Assembly: GCA_035541255.1 (NCBI GenBank)
Contig: DATKNR010000006.1
Coordinates: 26,659-90,658 of the forward strand
Source of the DNA: JOPF136 sp035541255
GTDB lineage: Bacteria; Acidobacteriota; Terriglobia; Acidiferrales; UBA7541
Length of the DNA: 64,000 nucleotides
Direction: 5' to 3'
The notes beneath the pieces were generated by a model. The model saw nothing but the letters and a program-made list of their open reading frames with translations. It was not told the DNA's origin and made no database searches. The translations under genes and the position numbers were made by a program. Shown piece after piece: positions 52,656 to 64,000 of the stretch. Numbering within the stretch: the first letter of the stretch is position 1; each line of letters starts with the position of its first letter.

Positions 52656-53108
52656 CTACAGTTCCACGACGAGTTGCGCCTTCCGAATCCACTCAAACGG
52701 CAAGGCCAGCTCCCTGCCGTTCACTTCGAGCAGCACGCGCCCATCCGCGTAGCCCACCAGGCGTCCCTCGAAAAACGTCTGGTTCTCGACGGGCTGCGAG
52801 AGCGAAATCCTTGCGCGCCGGCCCCGAAACCGCTCGAATTCGGCCGGCTTGGAGAGCTTGCGGTCCAGCCCCGGCGAACTCACTTCCAGAACGTACCCAG
52901 CCTGTCCGGGAATCAGCTCCTCTACATCGAGGATGACCCCCAGCTCGTGACTCACTTTTTCGCAGTCCCCGTGGTTGACGCCGCCGGGCTTATCCAGGAT
53001 TACCCGGAGAAATCGCTGGCGGCCGACTTTCCACTCGACGTCGACCACCTCCAGGCCCGCCGAACCGGCCACCCGCTCAGCGGCTTCCCGTATCTTTTCG
53101 ATCTTCAT
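52656..53108 (-). CDS. rimP: Ribosome maturation factor RimP
   Basis: 150 residues with the two-domain RimP layout: AAERVAGSAGLEVVDVEWKV, GVNHGDCEKVSHELGVILD, then YVLEVSSPGLDRKL and GYADGRVLLEVNG. It helps 30S assembly. The ATG at 53108 is preceded by GGGG and gives the family N-terminus; upstream in-frame starts lie in the leader. It is first gene of the operon with nusA (28-base gap). The leader upstream contains a terminator hairpin. Confidence 0.93.
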   Translation of the reverse strand: MKIEKIREAAERVAGSAGLEVVDVEWKVGRQRFLRVILDKPGGVNHGDCEKVSHELGVILDVEELIPGQAGYVLEVSSPGLDRKLSKPAEFERFRGRRARISLSQPVENQTFFEGRLVGYADGRVLLEVNGRELALPFEWIRKAQLVVEL

Positions 53109-53172
53109 CCCCGCACCGTACGAAGGGGCAACGAGCACCGACACCCGGCTCGCGGCCGGAATCCCGGCCAAC

Positions 53173-53195
53173 AAAAAAGTGGGCTTTCGCCCACT
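53173..53195 (-). terminator. Intrinsic terminator in the rimP-nusA-infB leader (candidate attenuator)
   Basis: On the minus strand AGTGGGC pairs perfectly with GCCCACT around a GAAA tetraloop and is followed at once by TTTTTT. It lies about 25 bases after the predicted start of transcription and 65 bases before the rimP ATG. It may instead end the skp transcript from upstream. Confidence 0.85.
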
Positions 53196-53224
53196 CTGGT
53201 GTTCGACCCTCGCCCGGAAAAGCC

Positions 53225-53253
53225 ACTATACCCCGCTGGCCGGGTGAATGCAA
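53225..53253 (-). promoter_or_regulatory. Predicted sigma70 promoter of the rimP-nusA-infB operon
   Basis: On the minus strand: TTGCAT (53253-53248), 17 bases, TATAGT (53230-53225). The transcript would begin near 53218, ahead of the terminator at 53195-53173. Confidence 0.65.
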
Positions 53254-53340
53254 GCCAGGCGCCGACCGGGCCAAAACGAAGGCAGCTGCCGGGCGGCGCA
53301 AACGAGCGCGCCGGAAGAAGGTTGCAGCGCTCTATTAGAC

Positions 53341-53976
53341 CTAGGGCTTGTTCGGTTTGGCCGGAGGATTCGCGGCCGGCTGTCCCGGACGAGCGGCAGC
53401 TGGCTTTGCGGGGGCGGCTCCGCCCTTCACCGGGTTGGCCTGATCGTAAAGCCGGATGATGTCCTGAGTAACATCGAGCTGATTGGAGCAGTAAATGTTG
53501 CACATCTGAGCGTCCATCACCATCATGAGTCCGTTCTCACGCGCATAGCGGGAAATGACGTCGCCCATCTTCCGCCCGAGCTTGTCGATGGCGTCCTGCT
53601 GGGCATCGTTGAAATCCTGCTGGTATTCCTCCTGCCTGCGCTGCAATTGCTGCTGCATGCGTTGTCCCTGGCGTTCCAAACGAACACGTTCCTCGTCGCT
53701 CAGTGTCCGTTCCCCGGTGCGGAGGCGGGTCTGGATGTCTTCGAGGTTTTTCCGCATATTGTCCAGCTCCGCCTGCTTGGCGGCAAACTGGGTCTGGATT
53801 TCCGACGCCATCTGTTTGCCCTCGGCGGTACTCAGCATGGCCGCGCGGATGTCCACGATGGCCATCTTGGGAAGCACCCCGGCCGGCGCGGTCGGAGGAG
53901 CGCTCTGCCCTCGGACACCAGCGGCGGCCAACAGCAGTAGAGCGGAAACGGCAAAAGCCTTGACTGAGTTCTTCAT
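53341..53976 (-). CDS. skp: OmpH/Skp family periplasmic chaperone
   Basis: 211 residues. A signal peptide (VKAFAVSALLLLAAAGVRGQ) is followed by a beta strand (KMAIVDIRAAMLSTAEGKQM), a long coiled-coil arm (about 70-130, QAELDNMRKNLEDIQTRL and onward) and a closing strand (YARENGLMMVMDAQ). This is the Skp jellyfish layout. The last 35 residues are Pro/Ala-rich. Skp protects outer-membrane proteins on their way to BamA, whose gene lies 4 kb upstream on the same strand. The ATG at 53976 follows AAGGAGAAG. Confidence 0.9.
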   Translation of the reverse strand: MKNSVKAFAVSALLLLAAAGVRGQSAPPTAPAGVLPKMAIVDIRAAMLSTAEGKQMASEIQTQFAAKQAELDNMRKNLEDIQTRLRTGERTLSDEERVRLERQGQRMQQQLQRRQEEYQQDFNDAQQDAIDKLGRKMGDVISRYARENGLMMVMDAQMCNIYCSNQLDVTQDIIRLYDQANPVKGGAAPAKPAAARPGQPAANPPAKPNKP

Positions 53977-54018
53977 CGCTTCTCCTTGCGGAATCTCGAA
54001 TAGAATTGCAAAACGTCC

Positions 54019-54048
54019 ATTATAGACACGACGATTCTGCTGGGTCAA
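54019..54048 (-). promoter_or_regulatory. Predicted sigma70 promoter of skp
   Basis: On the minus strand: TTGACC (54048-54043), 18 bases, TATAAT (54024-54019). The predicted leader is about 36 bases. This suggests skp is transcribed independently of the lipoprotein gene upstream. Confidence 0.7.
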
Positions 54049-54061
54049 CGTCTCCGAGCCC

Positions 54062-57000
54062 TTAACGCGGCAGGGGGAACACTAGAACCTGGTTGTTCGC
54101 CGAGTCCGAGACCACCATATACTCCAGCCGTCTATGGATACTTACAGAGTACAAAGCGCTGCCGGTAATGGGCAGCACATCCCGGACAGCGCCATTGAAT
54201 AGATCCAGGACGGAAAATGACTTGCTCCCTCCGTTCAGTGTCACCAGCAAGCCCGCCTGATAATCGTAACCAAGCGCCGATGGCGCCACTCCCGTGCGGA
54301 CACTGGTGCGCAGCAGCGTCACCGGGTCGAGTCCAATCACGGAATTGGAGCCGGTCGAAAGGAGCAAAAACGCTTTGCTCACCGGATCATATTCCGCCCC
54401 GGTGGGTGTCAAGACACCCGAAACGCTGCTCCGAAAGACCGGTATCCCAGTGGAAATGTCCAGGATGCTGGCATCGTTCGAGCTGGACGCGCTCACGACG
54501 ACGGCCAGTTCCAGGTCGGGAGAAATCGCCGCGGCCAGAGGGCCAGGATCTACCCCCAGAGCGCTGGGAGTTGCCAGCGTGGGGGAAAACAGATTTATCG
54601 AGTTGCTCGTTGTATTTGTGACCATCACGAGGCCCTGAGACTCTGTGGCCCCGATCCCTGAGGGATTGCCTCCAACGGTAACCGTATTCGGAACGGTGAT
54701 GGGATTCGTGGTCATGTCGATGACCGAGGCGCTGGAGCTGCCATTGTTGGTGACGACTGCCGTGCCGAGGCGGCTGATGACAGCAACCCCCAGGGGATTC
54801 GTACCGACCGTAACCGTGGAGATCACCGATCCGAATGAGAGACTCGTGGGAGAAATGTCAATCACTGACGCAGTGCCGTCCGCGGAGTTGGCCACCACCG
54901 CGCGGTCATTATCCTGATCGATGCCAACTCCAAACGGTGATGCCCCCACCTGTACGACTTCTCCAACCAGAACGTTCACGACGTTGGAAAAAGAACCGGG
55001 AGAATTCTGCACATCCACGACCAATCGGCGCGGCTGGGTGAGGAAGCCCGTGGGGATGGTCCCGGTCAACTCCCGGCTAGTGCATGAGGTGAGAGGAATT
55101 GCCGATTCCTCCACGCGAATCTGCGAACCGGGACAATTGAATCCGGCGCCGATCACCGTGATGGGAACCGAAGTGCCCGAGGTCATGGTGATCAGGGGGT
55201 TCACCTGGAGAATCTGGGCATCCGGAGTCGCGAGGCGGGAGCGCGTGGCCCCGAGATCGATTACAGTAACCGTCCCATCCGCGTCGTCCGCCACCAAAGC
55301 AAGATCCGTTGCCGCGTCGATGGCCGTCGCGATCGGATGGCTGCCCAGGGAAATTGGAGAACCCACCGTGGCAGGGGTGCTCATGTCCAGCACAATAGCC
55401 TGGTGAAGGCCGGGATTAAGAAAGATGCCGACGTTGGTCAACGGATTCACCGCGGTGGCAACATTGCCCACGCTCGTCGTGACGCCGGTGGAGACCTGAT
55501 TCAAGAGACTGAATAGAAATGCGGCCGGGGTGGAAGGCTCAGCCAAAAGCATTGTCTTCGTTTCCGTGTTTACGGCGACGCCCTGCGTGGTGGTGGTGAT
55601 GGTGGAGGTGAACACAATGGAGGAATGGAGCATGTCCACCACGGTCAGAACACCGCCACCGCCCGGCGTCACGATGGCCCAACCCATCTGCGGCAGTATG
55701 CCGACCTGGGGCTTGGTTCCCGTTGCTGCAAAGACCGTGCTGAGAACAGAGCCTGTGGACGCCGAGCCGCCGGAACTGGAGGCATCGGCACCCGGTTGTG
55801 ACCAGGTGAGCGTGGTCGAGCCGGAACCCGAGAGCACCACGAAGGTGCCGTTAAAACTCGAGTCCGACACTCCGGAAATCGTGATGATTCCAGAACCATT
55901 GCCCCCCGGAATGATCACCGGCGTAGCGAAAGTAGCGGTGACGGTGTCCGAAGTACGCGAGATCGAACTGATGGATTGCGTGACGGGGCAGGCCATGGGA
56001 TGCGCGGTGTCCAAGATGGTGGCGCCACTCCCGTTCTGACTTACAACAAGAGCACGCCCGTGGATCTCATCCACGCCAACCGCCACGGGAGACAGGCCCA
56101 CGCACGGAAGTATGGTGGTGAGCGCCGGGGCGGAAAGGTCGACAACGGAGAGGCCGCCGGTGCCCACGGAGCCGCCGGTGCTCGCGGCGTCCGGACTCGC
56201 TTGGGCCCAAGTGAGCGTGGTCGTGCCGGAGCCCGTGAGCGCGACAAAGGTTCCGTTGAAAGTTGGATCCGTGACGCCGGTCACGGCCACCGAACCGACC
56301 CCATTGCCGCCGGGGACAGTGAGAGCCATGCTGAGGGTGACGGTCACAATGCCGCCTGCGCGGGAAATGGAGCTGATGCTTTGCGAGACGGTGGGGCTCG
56401 TCACGAGAGCGATATTTCGCAGACCGTCCACGGCCACAGAGGTCGGCATGGCGCCCACAGGCACTTGAGATGCGATTGCGGAATAGGCGGAATTCAAGAC
56501 GTCCAGCGTACTGGTGCCCTGATCCACAACCACGGCGGTCCCGGTAACGTCATTCACCCCAACAGCCACGGGCCCGCCCGAAATTCCGTTGCTCTGGCTG
56601 AACCCGCCGACGGGAGGGAGCGCAACGGGGACAGCCGAGGGGCGAACCGGAAGATTAATGGCGGAACGCTGTTGCGTGGAAGAGGGCGTTCGCACGGCAA
56701 TGGGGTACAAGCCCGCGGTGGAAAGGTCTCCTGGACCTAATGTGGCTTGAAGGGTGAAGGGAAACGTACCGCCTGGAGATACGGGAACGAAATGGCCATT
56801 CCATTCCGCCAAGGTGGTCGGAGTGTAGTACCCGCCAGAGAGCTGGACGGAAGCCGAGTTGGAGTTCTGGACCAGGGGTGCTGATGGAGCCGCGCTCAAC
56901 AGGACCGGACGAACCGGGACGACCTGCACAGAAAGCGATGGCGGAGTCGTTCCCTGCTGTGGATTCTGCTGCTGCACGGTAACGGTGAACGTACCCGGGG

Positions 57001-57955
57001 TGGTGAGCAGAGTCGAAGGAATGCGGGCGCGGAGCACGGTGCTGTCCACGGCGATCACGCTCGCACCTGACACCGTGCTGAGATCCGTGCCCGACCACAG
57101 AACCGAAGTGGTGGTCAAAAAGTTCGTTCCCGTAAGGTAGATATCTTCAAAGTAGGCGCCGGCGGGAACCTGGGATGGGGAAATGTCGGTCAGTGTGGGG
57201 GGTGAAGAGGTGGAGATGGTGACCAGGATGGTGACGCTCTGGCTCGTGTCGGCGATGGACTGGGCCGTTACGTTGACGGTGGCGGGGTTGGGTACGGTGG
57301 CAGGCGCCGTGTAAACGGCGGCGTTGGCCAGAGTGCCGTCTCCCGTGGTTGTCGAGTTAATGGTGCCGACCGTGGAGGTTCCACCCTGCGTGGCATTCAC
57401 CAGCCAATTGACGCCGAGATTTGTGCTGCCGGAAATCTTCGCAATGAACTTAAGGGACTCTCCGGTTCCGGCAGTCACCGGTCCCAACGGCGTCACGGTG
57501 ATGGAGACGCCGGAAACCAGGATGACTGCGCCCGTGCTAAAGGCCTTGGTATCCTGATTGCTCACCGCCGTGATCAGGACACATCCGCTTACGGGAGTCG
57601 TCGTGCCGCCCGAGGTTATGGTGCAAGCGCTGCTCCCAGTGCTGCTTCCATAGCAGGTGGATGTTGGAATCGCGGCGGGCGCAGTGTAGACGCCATTCGT
57701 GGAAATGGTTCCGCAGGTGGTGTTGCCGCCCGTGACGCCGTTCACCTGCCAGGTGACGGTCGTGTCCGTGGCATTCAGTACGGTGGCGAAAAACTGGCTG
57801 GTGCCCTCAAGCGCGACGGTGGTCGAGGAGGGAGTGACGGTCACCATCACCTTTGTGCTGGTGCTCGTGCTGTGACAGGCAGAAGCCAGCCCGGCCAGAA
57901 TCAGGATCAGGGCGGCCAGGCCGCCGCGAACGCATGCGTGTCTCAACTGGTGCAT
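54062..57955 (-). CDS. Giant surface lipoprotein with Ig-like, IPT and YVTN-type propeller domains
   Basis: 1297 residues. A lipoprotein signal ends in the lipobox LASAC with Cys27. Two bacterial Ig-like domains (about 36-130 and 148-250) are followed by an IPT/TIG domain (about 255-350, LTDISPSQVPAGAYFEDIYLTG). From about 440 to the end there are YVTN-type repeats (patterns such as P-x-x-V-A-V-N/D with D-x-A-x-V-V-x-x). The propeller is interrupted by two ~75-residue modules (about 519-600 and 656-735), the same module found three times in the secretin at 42662. Adhesion or surface display is likely but unproven. It lies between bamA and skp. Confidence 0.85.
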   Translation of the reverse strand: MHQLRHACVRGGLAALILILAGLASACHSTSTSTKVMVTVTPSSTTVALEGTSQFFATVLNATDTTVTWQVNGVTGGNTTCGTISTNGVYTAPAAIPTSTCYGSSTGSSACTITSGGTTTPVSGCVLITAVSNQDTKAFSTGAVILVSGVSITVTPLGPVTAGTGESLKFIAKISGSTNLGVNWLVNATQGGTSTVGTINSTTTGDGTLANAAVYTAPATVPNPATVNVTAQSIADTSQSVTILVTISTSSPPTLTDISPSQVPAGAYFEDIYLTGTNFLTTTSVLWSGTDLSTVSGASVIAVDSTVLRARIPSTLLTTPGTFTVTVQQQNPQQGTTPPSLSVQVVPVRPVLLSAAPSAPLVQNSNSASVQLSGGYYTPTTLAEWNGHFVPVSPGGTFPFTLQATLGPGDLSTAGLYPIAVRTPSSTQQRSAINLPVRPSAVPVALPPVGGFSQSNGISGGPVAVGVNDVTGTAVVVDQGTSTLDVLNSAYSAIASQVPVGAMPTSVAVDGLRNIALVTSPTVSQSISSISRAGGIVTVTLSMALTVPGGNGVGSVAVTGVTDPTFNGTFVALTGSGTTTLTWAQASPDAASTGGSVGTGGLSVVDLSAPALTTILPCVGLSPVAVGVDEIHGRALVVSQNGSGATILDTAHPMACPVTQSISSISRTSDTVTATFATPVIIPGGNGSGIITISGVSDSSFNGTFVVLSGSGSTTLTWSQPGADASSSGGSASTGSVLSTVFAATGTKPQVGILPQMGWAIVTPGGGGVLTVVDMLHSSIVFTSTITTTTQGVAVNTETKTMLLAEPSTPAAFLFSLLNQVSTGVTTSVGNVATAVNPLTNVGIFLNPGLHQAIVLDMSTPATVGSPISLGSHPIATAIDAATDLALVADDADGTVTVIDLGATRSRLATPDAQILQVNPLITMTSGTSVPITVIGAGFNCPGSQIRVEESAIPLTSCTSRELTGTIPTGFLTQPRRLVVDVQNSPGSFSNVVNVLVGEVVQVGASPFGVGIDQDNDRAVVANSADGTASVIDISPTSLSFGSVISTVTVGTNPLGVAVISRLGTAVVTNNGSSSASVIDMTTNPITVPNTVTVGGNPSGIGATESQGLVMVTNTTSNSINLFSPTLATPSALGVDPGPLAAAISPDLELAVVVSASSSNDASILDISTGIPVFRSSVSGVLTPTGAEYDPVSKAFLLLSTGSNSVIGLDPVTLLRTSVRTGVAPSALGYDYQAGLLVTLNGGSKSFSVLDLFNGAVRDVLPITGSALYSVSIHRRLEYMVVSDSANNQVLVFPLPR

Positions 57956-58072
57956 CTCCCGTGTATGGTTGAATTCATCCGCTCCGGCGGCGGGACAGGT
58001 TGAACCACCCGTCGCGCTTTGATTCCCAGCCCGGCATGCTCGGATCTCCCGGCTCGTATCATCTCACCGCCC

Positions 58073-61000
58073 CTAGAATGTCCGCGCAACCGTAAAGCGC
58101 AGGCTGTGCAACGGCTCGGAGTACAGCAACCGTCTGCTGTTCGAGTCAATAAAGGTTGAAACCTGCGGGATGATCTGCTGAGAGAGTACGGCAAGGTTGC
58201 ATGCCGGATTGCCGCTGGAGCATAGCGAAGCAATGGTCGAGGGACTGATATAGGACTGCCCGCGCGGAGGCTGGATCACCTCGGAGTACCGGGAGACGTT
58301 ATAGGCGTAATAGATGCGGAAGGGAACCTGAATGATGGGGAGCTGGATCGTCAACTCGAGACCAGTGGAGGCGCGGGGGTAGAAATTCGACTTACCCGCC
58401 AGCGGGATCTCCGCGGGAACGGGTTTGGGGAACGTGTTGTTCAGATCGGCCAAGGCGGCGGCGTTCAGCTCCAGCTGGTCGCGCTGGAGGACGCCGGTAA
58501 CGCCGACGTCCATGAAGTAGCTGATCCCGACATACTGGCCGTAGATAGGGACACGGTACTCGAAGTTACCCACGCCTTCTATATCCCCACCGGGAAACGA
58601 AAACTGATAGAGGAGAAGCGGGATCTGAACCTGACGGGCAATGGGCAAGCCGCCGCCGCCGAGCGCGCTTGGATCGTAATACGTGAACGTAACCAAATTC
58701 TTTGTGGGGATAAACGCAACGGGGGTGACGGTACGTATGTTGAATCCGCGGACGTCCTGCTCGCCTCCGAGATAGAAGCGCGTGAGGGGCGGCACATTTT
58801 GTCCGCCGAAACCCGTGGTGTAGGCCCCGAGGAGACGGAAACCGACCACATTCCGCTTCTTGTTGACTGAGAAGAAGCGCTTGTATTCGGCCGTGGGCGT
58901 GATCGAGTTGACGTTGCCGCCCAGCGGGCCACCGACGAAGGAAAGCGCCAGGTACAGCTCTTTTCCACCTGTGGGGCTGATGGGGCTGTTCACGGTGTTG
59001 TAGGTCGAGTTGACGGTGATCTGGCTCTGATTGATGCCGGTGAGAGCGGAGGGGCCCGCGACGCTGCGAAACTGGAGGTCTTCAAACAGCAGGCGGGAAG
59101 CGTCGCTGAACGCGGTGATGTCAGACGCAGTGTACCCGTAGCTGAGGCCGAGCCGGGTAAACGCGAACTGCTTGAGGGGATAGCTGGCGAAAACGGTGAA
59201 ACCTTTGCTGTCCTGATTGTAGTTCTGCGTCGCGTTCGGGTTGCTGACGGGTGCCTGGGTGCCCAGCAGGAGCGCCGTCTCCGTGGTCGTGTCGAAGCTG
59301 TAGCGCGAGTCAAAGATGGTGAAGCCGGTGGTAAGGGGCTTGTCGCGGAAATAGGGCTCGGTGAAGCCGAACACGATGCTGCGTTGGAGGGTGCCGAACT
59401 GAGCCGAGAAATTGAGAGTCTCGCCGAGTCCGAGGAAGTTATTGGTCTGGTAGTTGAACCCTATGAAGCTGCCCGCGATGCCGCTGATTCCGCCGTTGAG
59501 GCCGATGGACTGCTTGCCCTTCTCATGGACCTTGAGCGTGATGTCGACCGTGCCTTCCTTGGTGTTGCGGCGAAGGTCGACGTTCTGGTCCTTCTTAATG
59601 GGCTCGAAGTAGTCCAGCTGATTGATGCGCAGGATGCTGAGTTCCCACAGACGGTTGCTGTAGAGGTCGCCCTCGTCCAAGAGCAATTGGCGGCGGATCA
59701 CCTTGTCGCGAGTCGTGGTATTGCCCACGAATTCGATGCGACGGACTCGGTAGGCCTTCTGCAAGTCGAATTCGAGGGTGAGGTTCACCACTTTGTTCGG
59801 GATATCGACGTCGGTCTGCGGCGTGGCCGTGAAGTCAATGAAGCCGTAATTTCCGAACAAGTCCTTGTACTCCTCGAGGGCTTTGCGGACTTTGTCCGTG
59901 GAGAAGATGTCGCCTTGATGCAGGGTGAAGGCCCGTTCGAGAAATTCGGTCTTGAAAACCAACTCGGGGTGCTCCGGATCGTGGCTGCGAATGATGAGCC
60001 GGCCCATACGGAAGCGCTCGCCCTGGTCGATCTGAATGGTGATGTTGGTGGCCTTCCCGTGCTTCGCGCCGATCAGCGGCAGGTGGTCGATGCCGGGCTT
60101 GTCCACGTCCACGGTCTCGAGTTTGGGATCCTTGACCACCACCATGAAGTAGCCGTTGTCCTGGTACAGGGAACGGATGCCCAGCTCGAGATCCTCATCC
60201 AGCTTCCGGCGGTCAAAAGTCTTGTCGGCCACCTTCAGAAAAAACGGCCCGAGGGGAACGCCGTAGGGGCGATCGTTCCGCATGGTGCGGATAATCTTGC
60301 GGTCGGAGAAGGCCGTGTTGCCGACGAACGCAATTTTCCCGACCTTGACCTTCGGCCCCTCGTTGACGAGAAAGGTGAGTTCGACGGCGTTTGTGCCGGC
60401 AATCTTGGAATACTCCGGAGTGACGGTGGCAAACTGGCGGCCATGCTCGGCTTCCAGCTCCTTGATCAGCACCTGGGCGCGCTTGATCTTGGTCGGGTCG
60501 AACGAACTTTCCACGGTGAGCCCGAGCTTGCGATCCTTGAAACGGTCCAGAATGTCGGACTCGTTGATGGTGCTGATGCCCTTGTAATGAATGTGGCGGA
60601 TGATGGGACGCTCGGTGACATAGAAAACCACAACGACTTGGTTGGGCTTGTCGGCGCTGTTCTCCACTTCCAGCCGGATATCCTGGAAATACTGAGTATT
60701 CCACAGGGCCTGGAAGTCGCGCCGGAGCCGCTCCGGATTAAAGGGCTGGCCTTCCTGAGCAAAAATCTTGCTGCGGATGGTGGCCGTGGGAATCCTGCGG
60801 TTTCCGACGATGTCCACGCGTTCGATCATAGGCGGGGGCGCCTGCTCCTGGGAGGCGGGTTGCGCGGCGCGAGCCGGGAGCAGAAAGAAAAGTACGCAGA
60901 CACAGACGCAGGACGCGCCCGCTAGGCGGTTCTGGAGCAACAAGTTTGCGCGCGCGGCCCTTCCACCGAGCGGGGCCGCATTCCCCCACCACAAGATCAA
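58073..61000 (-). CDS. bamA: Outer membrane protein assembly factor BamA
   Basis: 975 residues, longer than the usual 800. A signal segment (SCVCVCVLFFLLPARAA) is followed by POTRA domains from about residue 57 (IERVDIVGNRRIPTATIRSKI) to about 480, then the Omp85 barrel ending in Phe (RFTVARTF), as needed for assembly. FYLGGEQDVRGFNIRTV includes the VRGF-type lid-loop motif. The start is TTG with GAGGAG 3 bases ahead; no ATG lies before the signal peptide. BamA inserts outer-membrane beta-barrels. It follows clpC by 47 bases, and a TACAAT overlaps the clpC stop. Confidence 0.95.
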   Translation of the reverse strand: MILWWGNAAPLGGRAARANLLLQNRLAGASCVCVCVLFFLLPARAAQPASQEQAPPPMIERVDIVGNRRIPTATIRSKIFAQEGQPFNPERLRRDFQALWNTQYFQDIRLEVENSADKPNQVVVVFYVTERPIIRHIHYKGISTINESDILDRFKDRKLGLTVESSFDPTKIKRAQVLIKELEAEHGRQFATVTPEYSKIAGTNAVELTFLVNEGPKVKVGKIAFVGNTAFSDRKIIRTMRNDRPYGVPLGPFFLKVADKTFDRRKLDEDLELGIRSLYQDNGYFMVVVKDPKLETVDVDKPGIDHLPLIGAKHGKATNITIQIDQGERFRMGRLIIRSHDPEHPELVFKTEFLERAFTLHQGDIFSTDKVRKALEEYKDLFGNYGFIDFTATPQTDVDIPNKVVNLTLEFDLQKAYRVRRIEFVGNTTTRDKVIRRQLLLDEGDLYSNRLWELSILRINQLDYFEPIKKDQNVDLRRNTKEGTVDITLKVHEKGKQSIGLNGGISGIAGSFIGFNYQTNNFLGLGETLNFSAQFGTLQRSIVFGFTEPYFRDKPLTTGFTIFDSRYSFDTTTETALLLGTQAPVSNPNATQNYNQDSKGFTVFASYPLKQFAFTRLGLSYGYTASDITAFSDASRLLFEDLQFRSVAGPSALTGINQSQITVNSTYNTVNSPISPTGGKELYLALSFVGGPLGGNVNSITPTAEYKRFFSVNKKRNVVGFRLLGAYTTGFGGQNVPPLTRFYLGGEQDVRGFNIRTVTPVAFIPTKNLVTFTYYDPSALGGGGLPIARQVQIPLLLYQFSFPGGDIEGVGNFEYRVPIYGQYVGISYFMDVGVTGVLQRDQLELNAAALADLNNTFPKPVPAEIPLAGKSNFYPRASTGLELTIQLPIIQVPFRIYYAYNVSRYSEVIQPPRGQSYISPSTIASLCSSGNPACNLAVLSQQIIPQVSTFIDSNSRRLLYSEPLHSLRFTVARTF

Positions 61001-61047
61001 TCGCTCCTCGTCGGACCCAGCGCTACGGGCACGCGCGATGAGATTCG

Positions 61048-63474
<2,427 letters not shown>

Positions 63475-63496
63475 ATGACTGTGACGCCCCCTATTG

Positions 63497-64000
63497 CTAA
63501 AGATACTCCCGTGAGCTGTCCGGTTGCGAATCCGAAGGCAGACCCGGTACCAACCCCCCTTTTTCCATGGCCAAGACGCGGTCGCAGCGGCGCGCAAACG
63601 ACAGGTTGTGAGTGACGAAGACGGACGTGAGCCGGTGCGAACGGTGCAGGCCCTCGAGGAGCTGGAAAATCATTTCGCCCGTCCGGAAGTCGAGATTGCC
63701 GGTGGGTTCATCGGCCAACAACACAGACGGTTCCCCTACCAGAGCACGCGCGAGTACGACGCGCTGCTGCTCACCACCCGACAACTCCCCGGCGCGATGG
63801 GTCGCCCGCGGACCCAGGCCAACTTCTTCCAGCCTGGCGAGCGACTGACCGGCGGCGCGCGCATGAGACCATCCCCGGATCAGCAGCGGCATCATCACGT
63901 TTTCGAGCGCAGTGAATTCCGGCAGGAGGTAGTGAATTTGCCAAACGAAGCCAATCTGCTGATTGCGGAACTCCGCCTGTTCCGTTCGGGAAAGCCCGGA
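63497..64000 (-). CDS. lolD: LolD-type ABC transporter ATP-binding protein (5' part outside window)
   Basis: 167 residues of the C-terminal portion; the Walker A half is cut off by the window edge. What remains shows the Q-loop region GFVWQIHYLLPEFTALENVMMP, signature LSGGEQQRVVLARALV, Walker B VLLADEPTGNLD and H-loop VTHN. The PEFTALENVMMP string is characteristic of LolD, which powers lipoprotein release from the inner membrane with LolC/E. A short extra tail (about 20 residues, SDSQPDSSREYL at the end) follows the domain. Confidence 0.88.
   Translation of the reverse strand, partial: SGLSRTEQAEFRNQQIGFVWQIHYLLPEFTALENVMMPLLIRGWSHARAAGQSLARLEEVGLGPRATHRAGELSGGEQQRVVLARALVGEPSVLLADEPTGNLDFRTGEMIFQLLEGLHRSHRLTSVFVTHNLSFARRCDRVLAMEKGGLVPGLPSDSQPDSSREYL

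Overview
The window (64 kb, GC-rich, genes packed on both strands) looks like the chromosome of a diderm bacterium, most probably an Acidobacteriota member. This is inferred from gene content: outer-membrane assembly and lipoprotein genes (BamA, Skp/OmpH, a LolD-type ATPase), a heptose kinase for LPS, an MqnD-like futalosine-pathway enzyme, very large secreted propeller/Ig-like proteins, and a small Cys/His-motif protein of a kind I recall as numerous in Acidobacteriota. No rRNA, tRNA, insertion sequence, integrase or CRISPR array was found.

Layout. 1-5 kb: DUF3467 protein, acetyltransferase, methyltransferase, a membrane Ser/Thr kinase with a RodZ-like extracytoplasmic domain, PilZ, VOC and CDGSH proteins. 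5.0-8.0 kb (minus): a four-gene cysM-mec-cysO-moeZ operon for cysteine synthesis on a ubiquitin-like sulfur carrier. 8.2-16.7 kb: small unknowns, a wHTH-glutaredoxin fusion, BioY, a HExxH secreted protein, MqnD-like, a short MetE and gamma-glutamyltransferase. 16.9-24.2 kb: an Asp-box (BNR) protein coupled to a second MoaD/ThiS-like protein, a TrmJ-like methylase, sugar isomerase, AsnS, arginase, Ddl. 24.3-35.9 kb: RfaE1, Trm112, a GH57 enzyme, a B3/4 protein, DUF309, ferredoxin, FdhD, two thioredoxin-fold proteins, a UPF0173 hydrolase, an O-methyltransferase, proline dehydrogenase, TrxB and DUF971.

35.9-40.8 kb (minus): an iron-transport operon of FTR1-DUF2318, two FtsX/MacB-type permeases and an ABC ATPase whose C-terminus is a complete DtxR-type metalloregulator. 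A good sigma70 promoter is followed directly by a 19-bp imperfect palindrome. Regulator, motor and operator may therefore form a self-contained circuit; I regard this as the best candidate for an undescribed system. 40.8-41.3 kb is a non-coding divergent region with three 39-bp tandem repeats. 41.3-46.5 kb: a Cys/His-motif protein, a GH46-like lysozyme/chitosanase and a 1278-residue secretin. The secretin's core is interrupted by a seven-bladed FG-GAP propeller, itself interrupted by three copies of a ~75-residue module.

46.6-53.1 kb (minus): rimP-nusA-infB-DUF503-rbfA-truB, led by a promoter and then an intrinsic terminator ahead of rimP (a candidate attenuator). 53.3-64 kb (minus): lolD (cut by the window edge), clpC, bamA, a giant lipoprotein carrying two more copies of the ~75-residue module, and skp.
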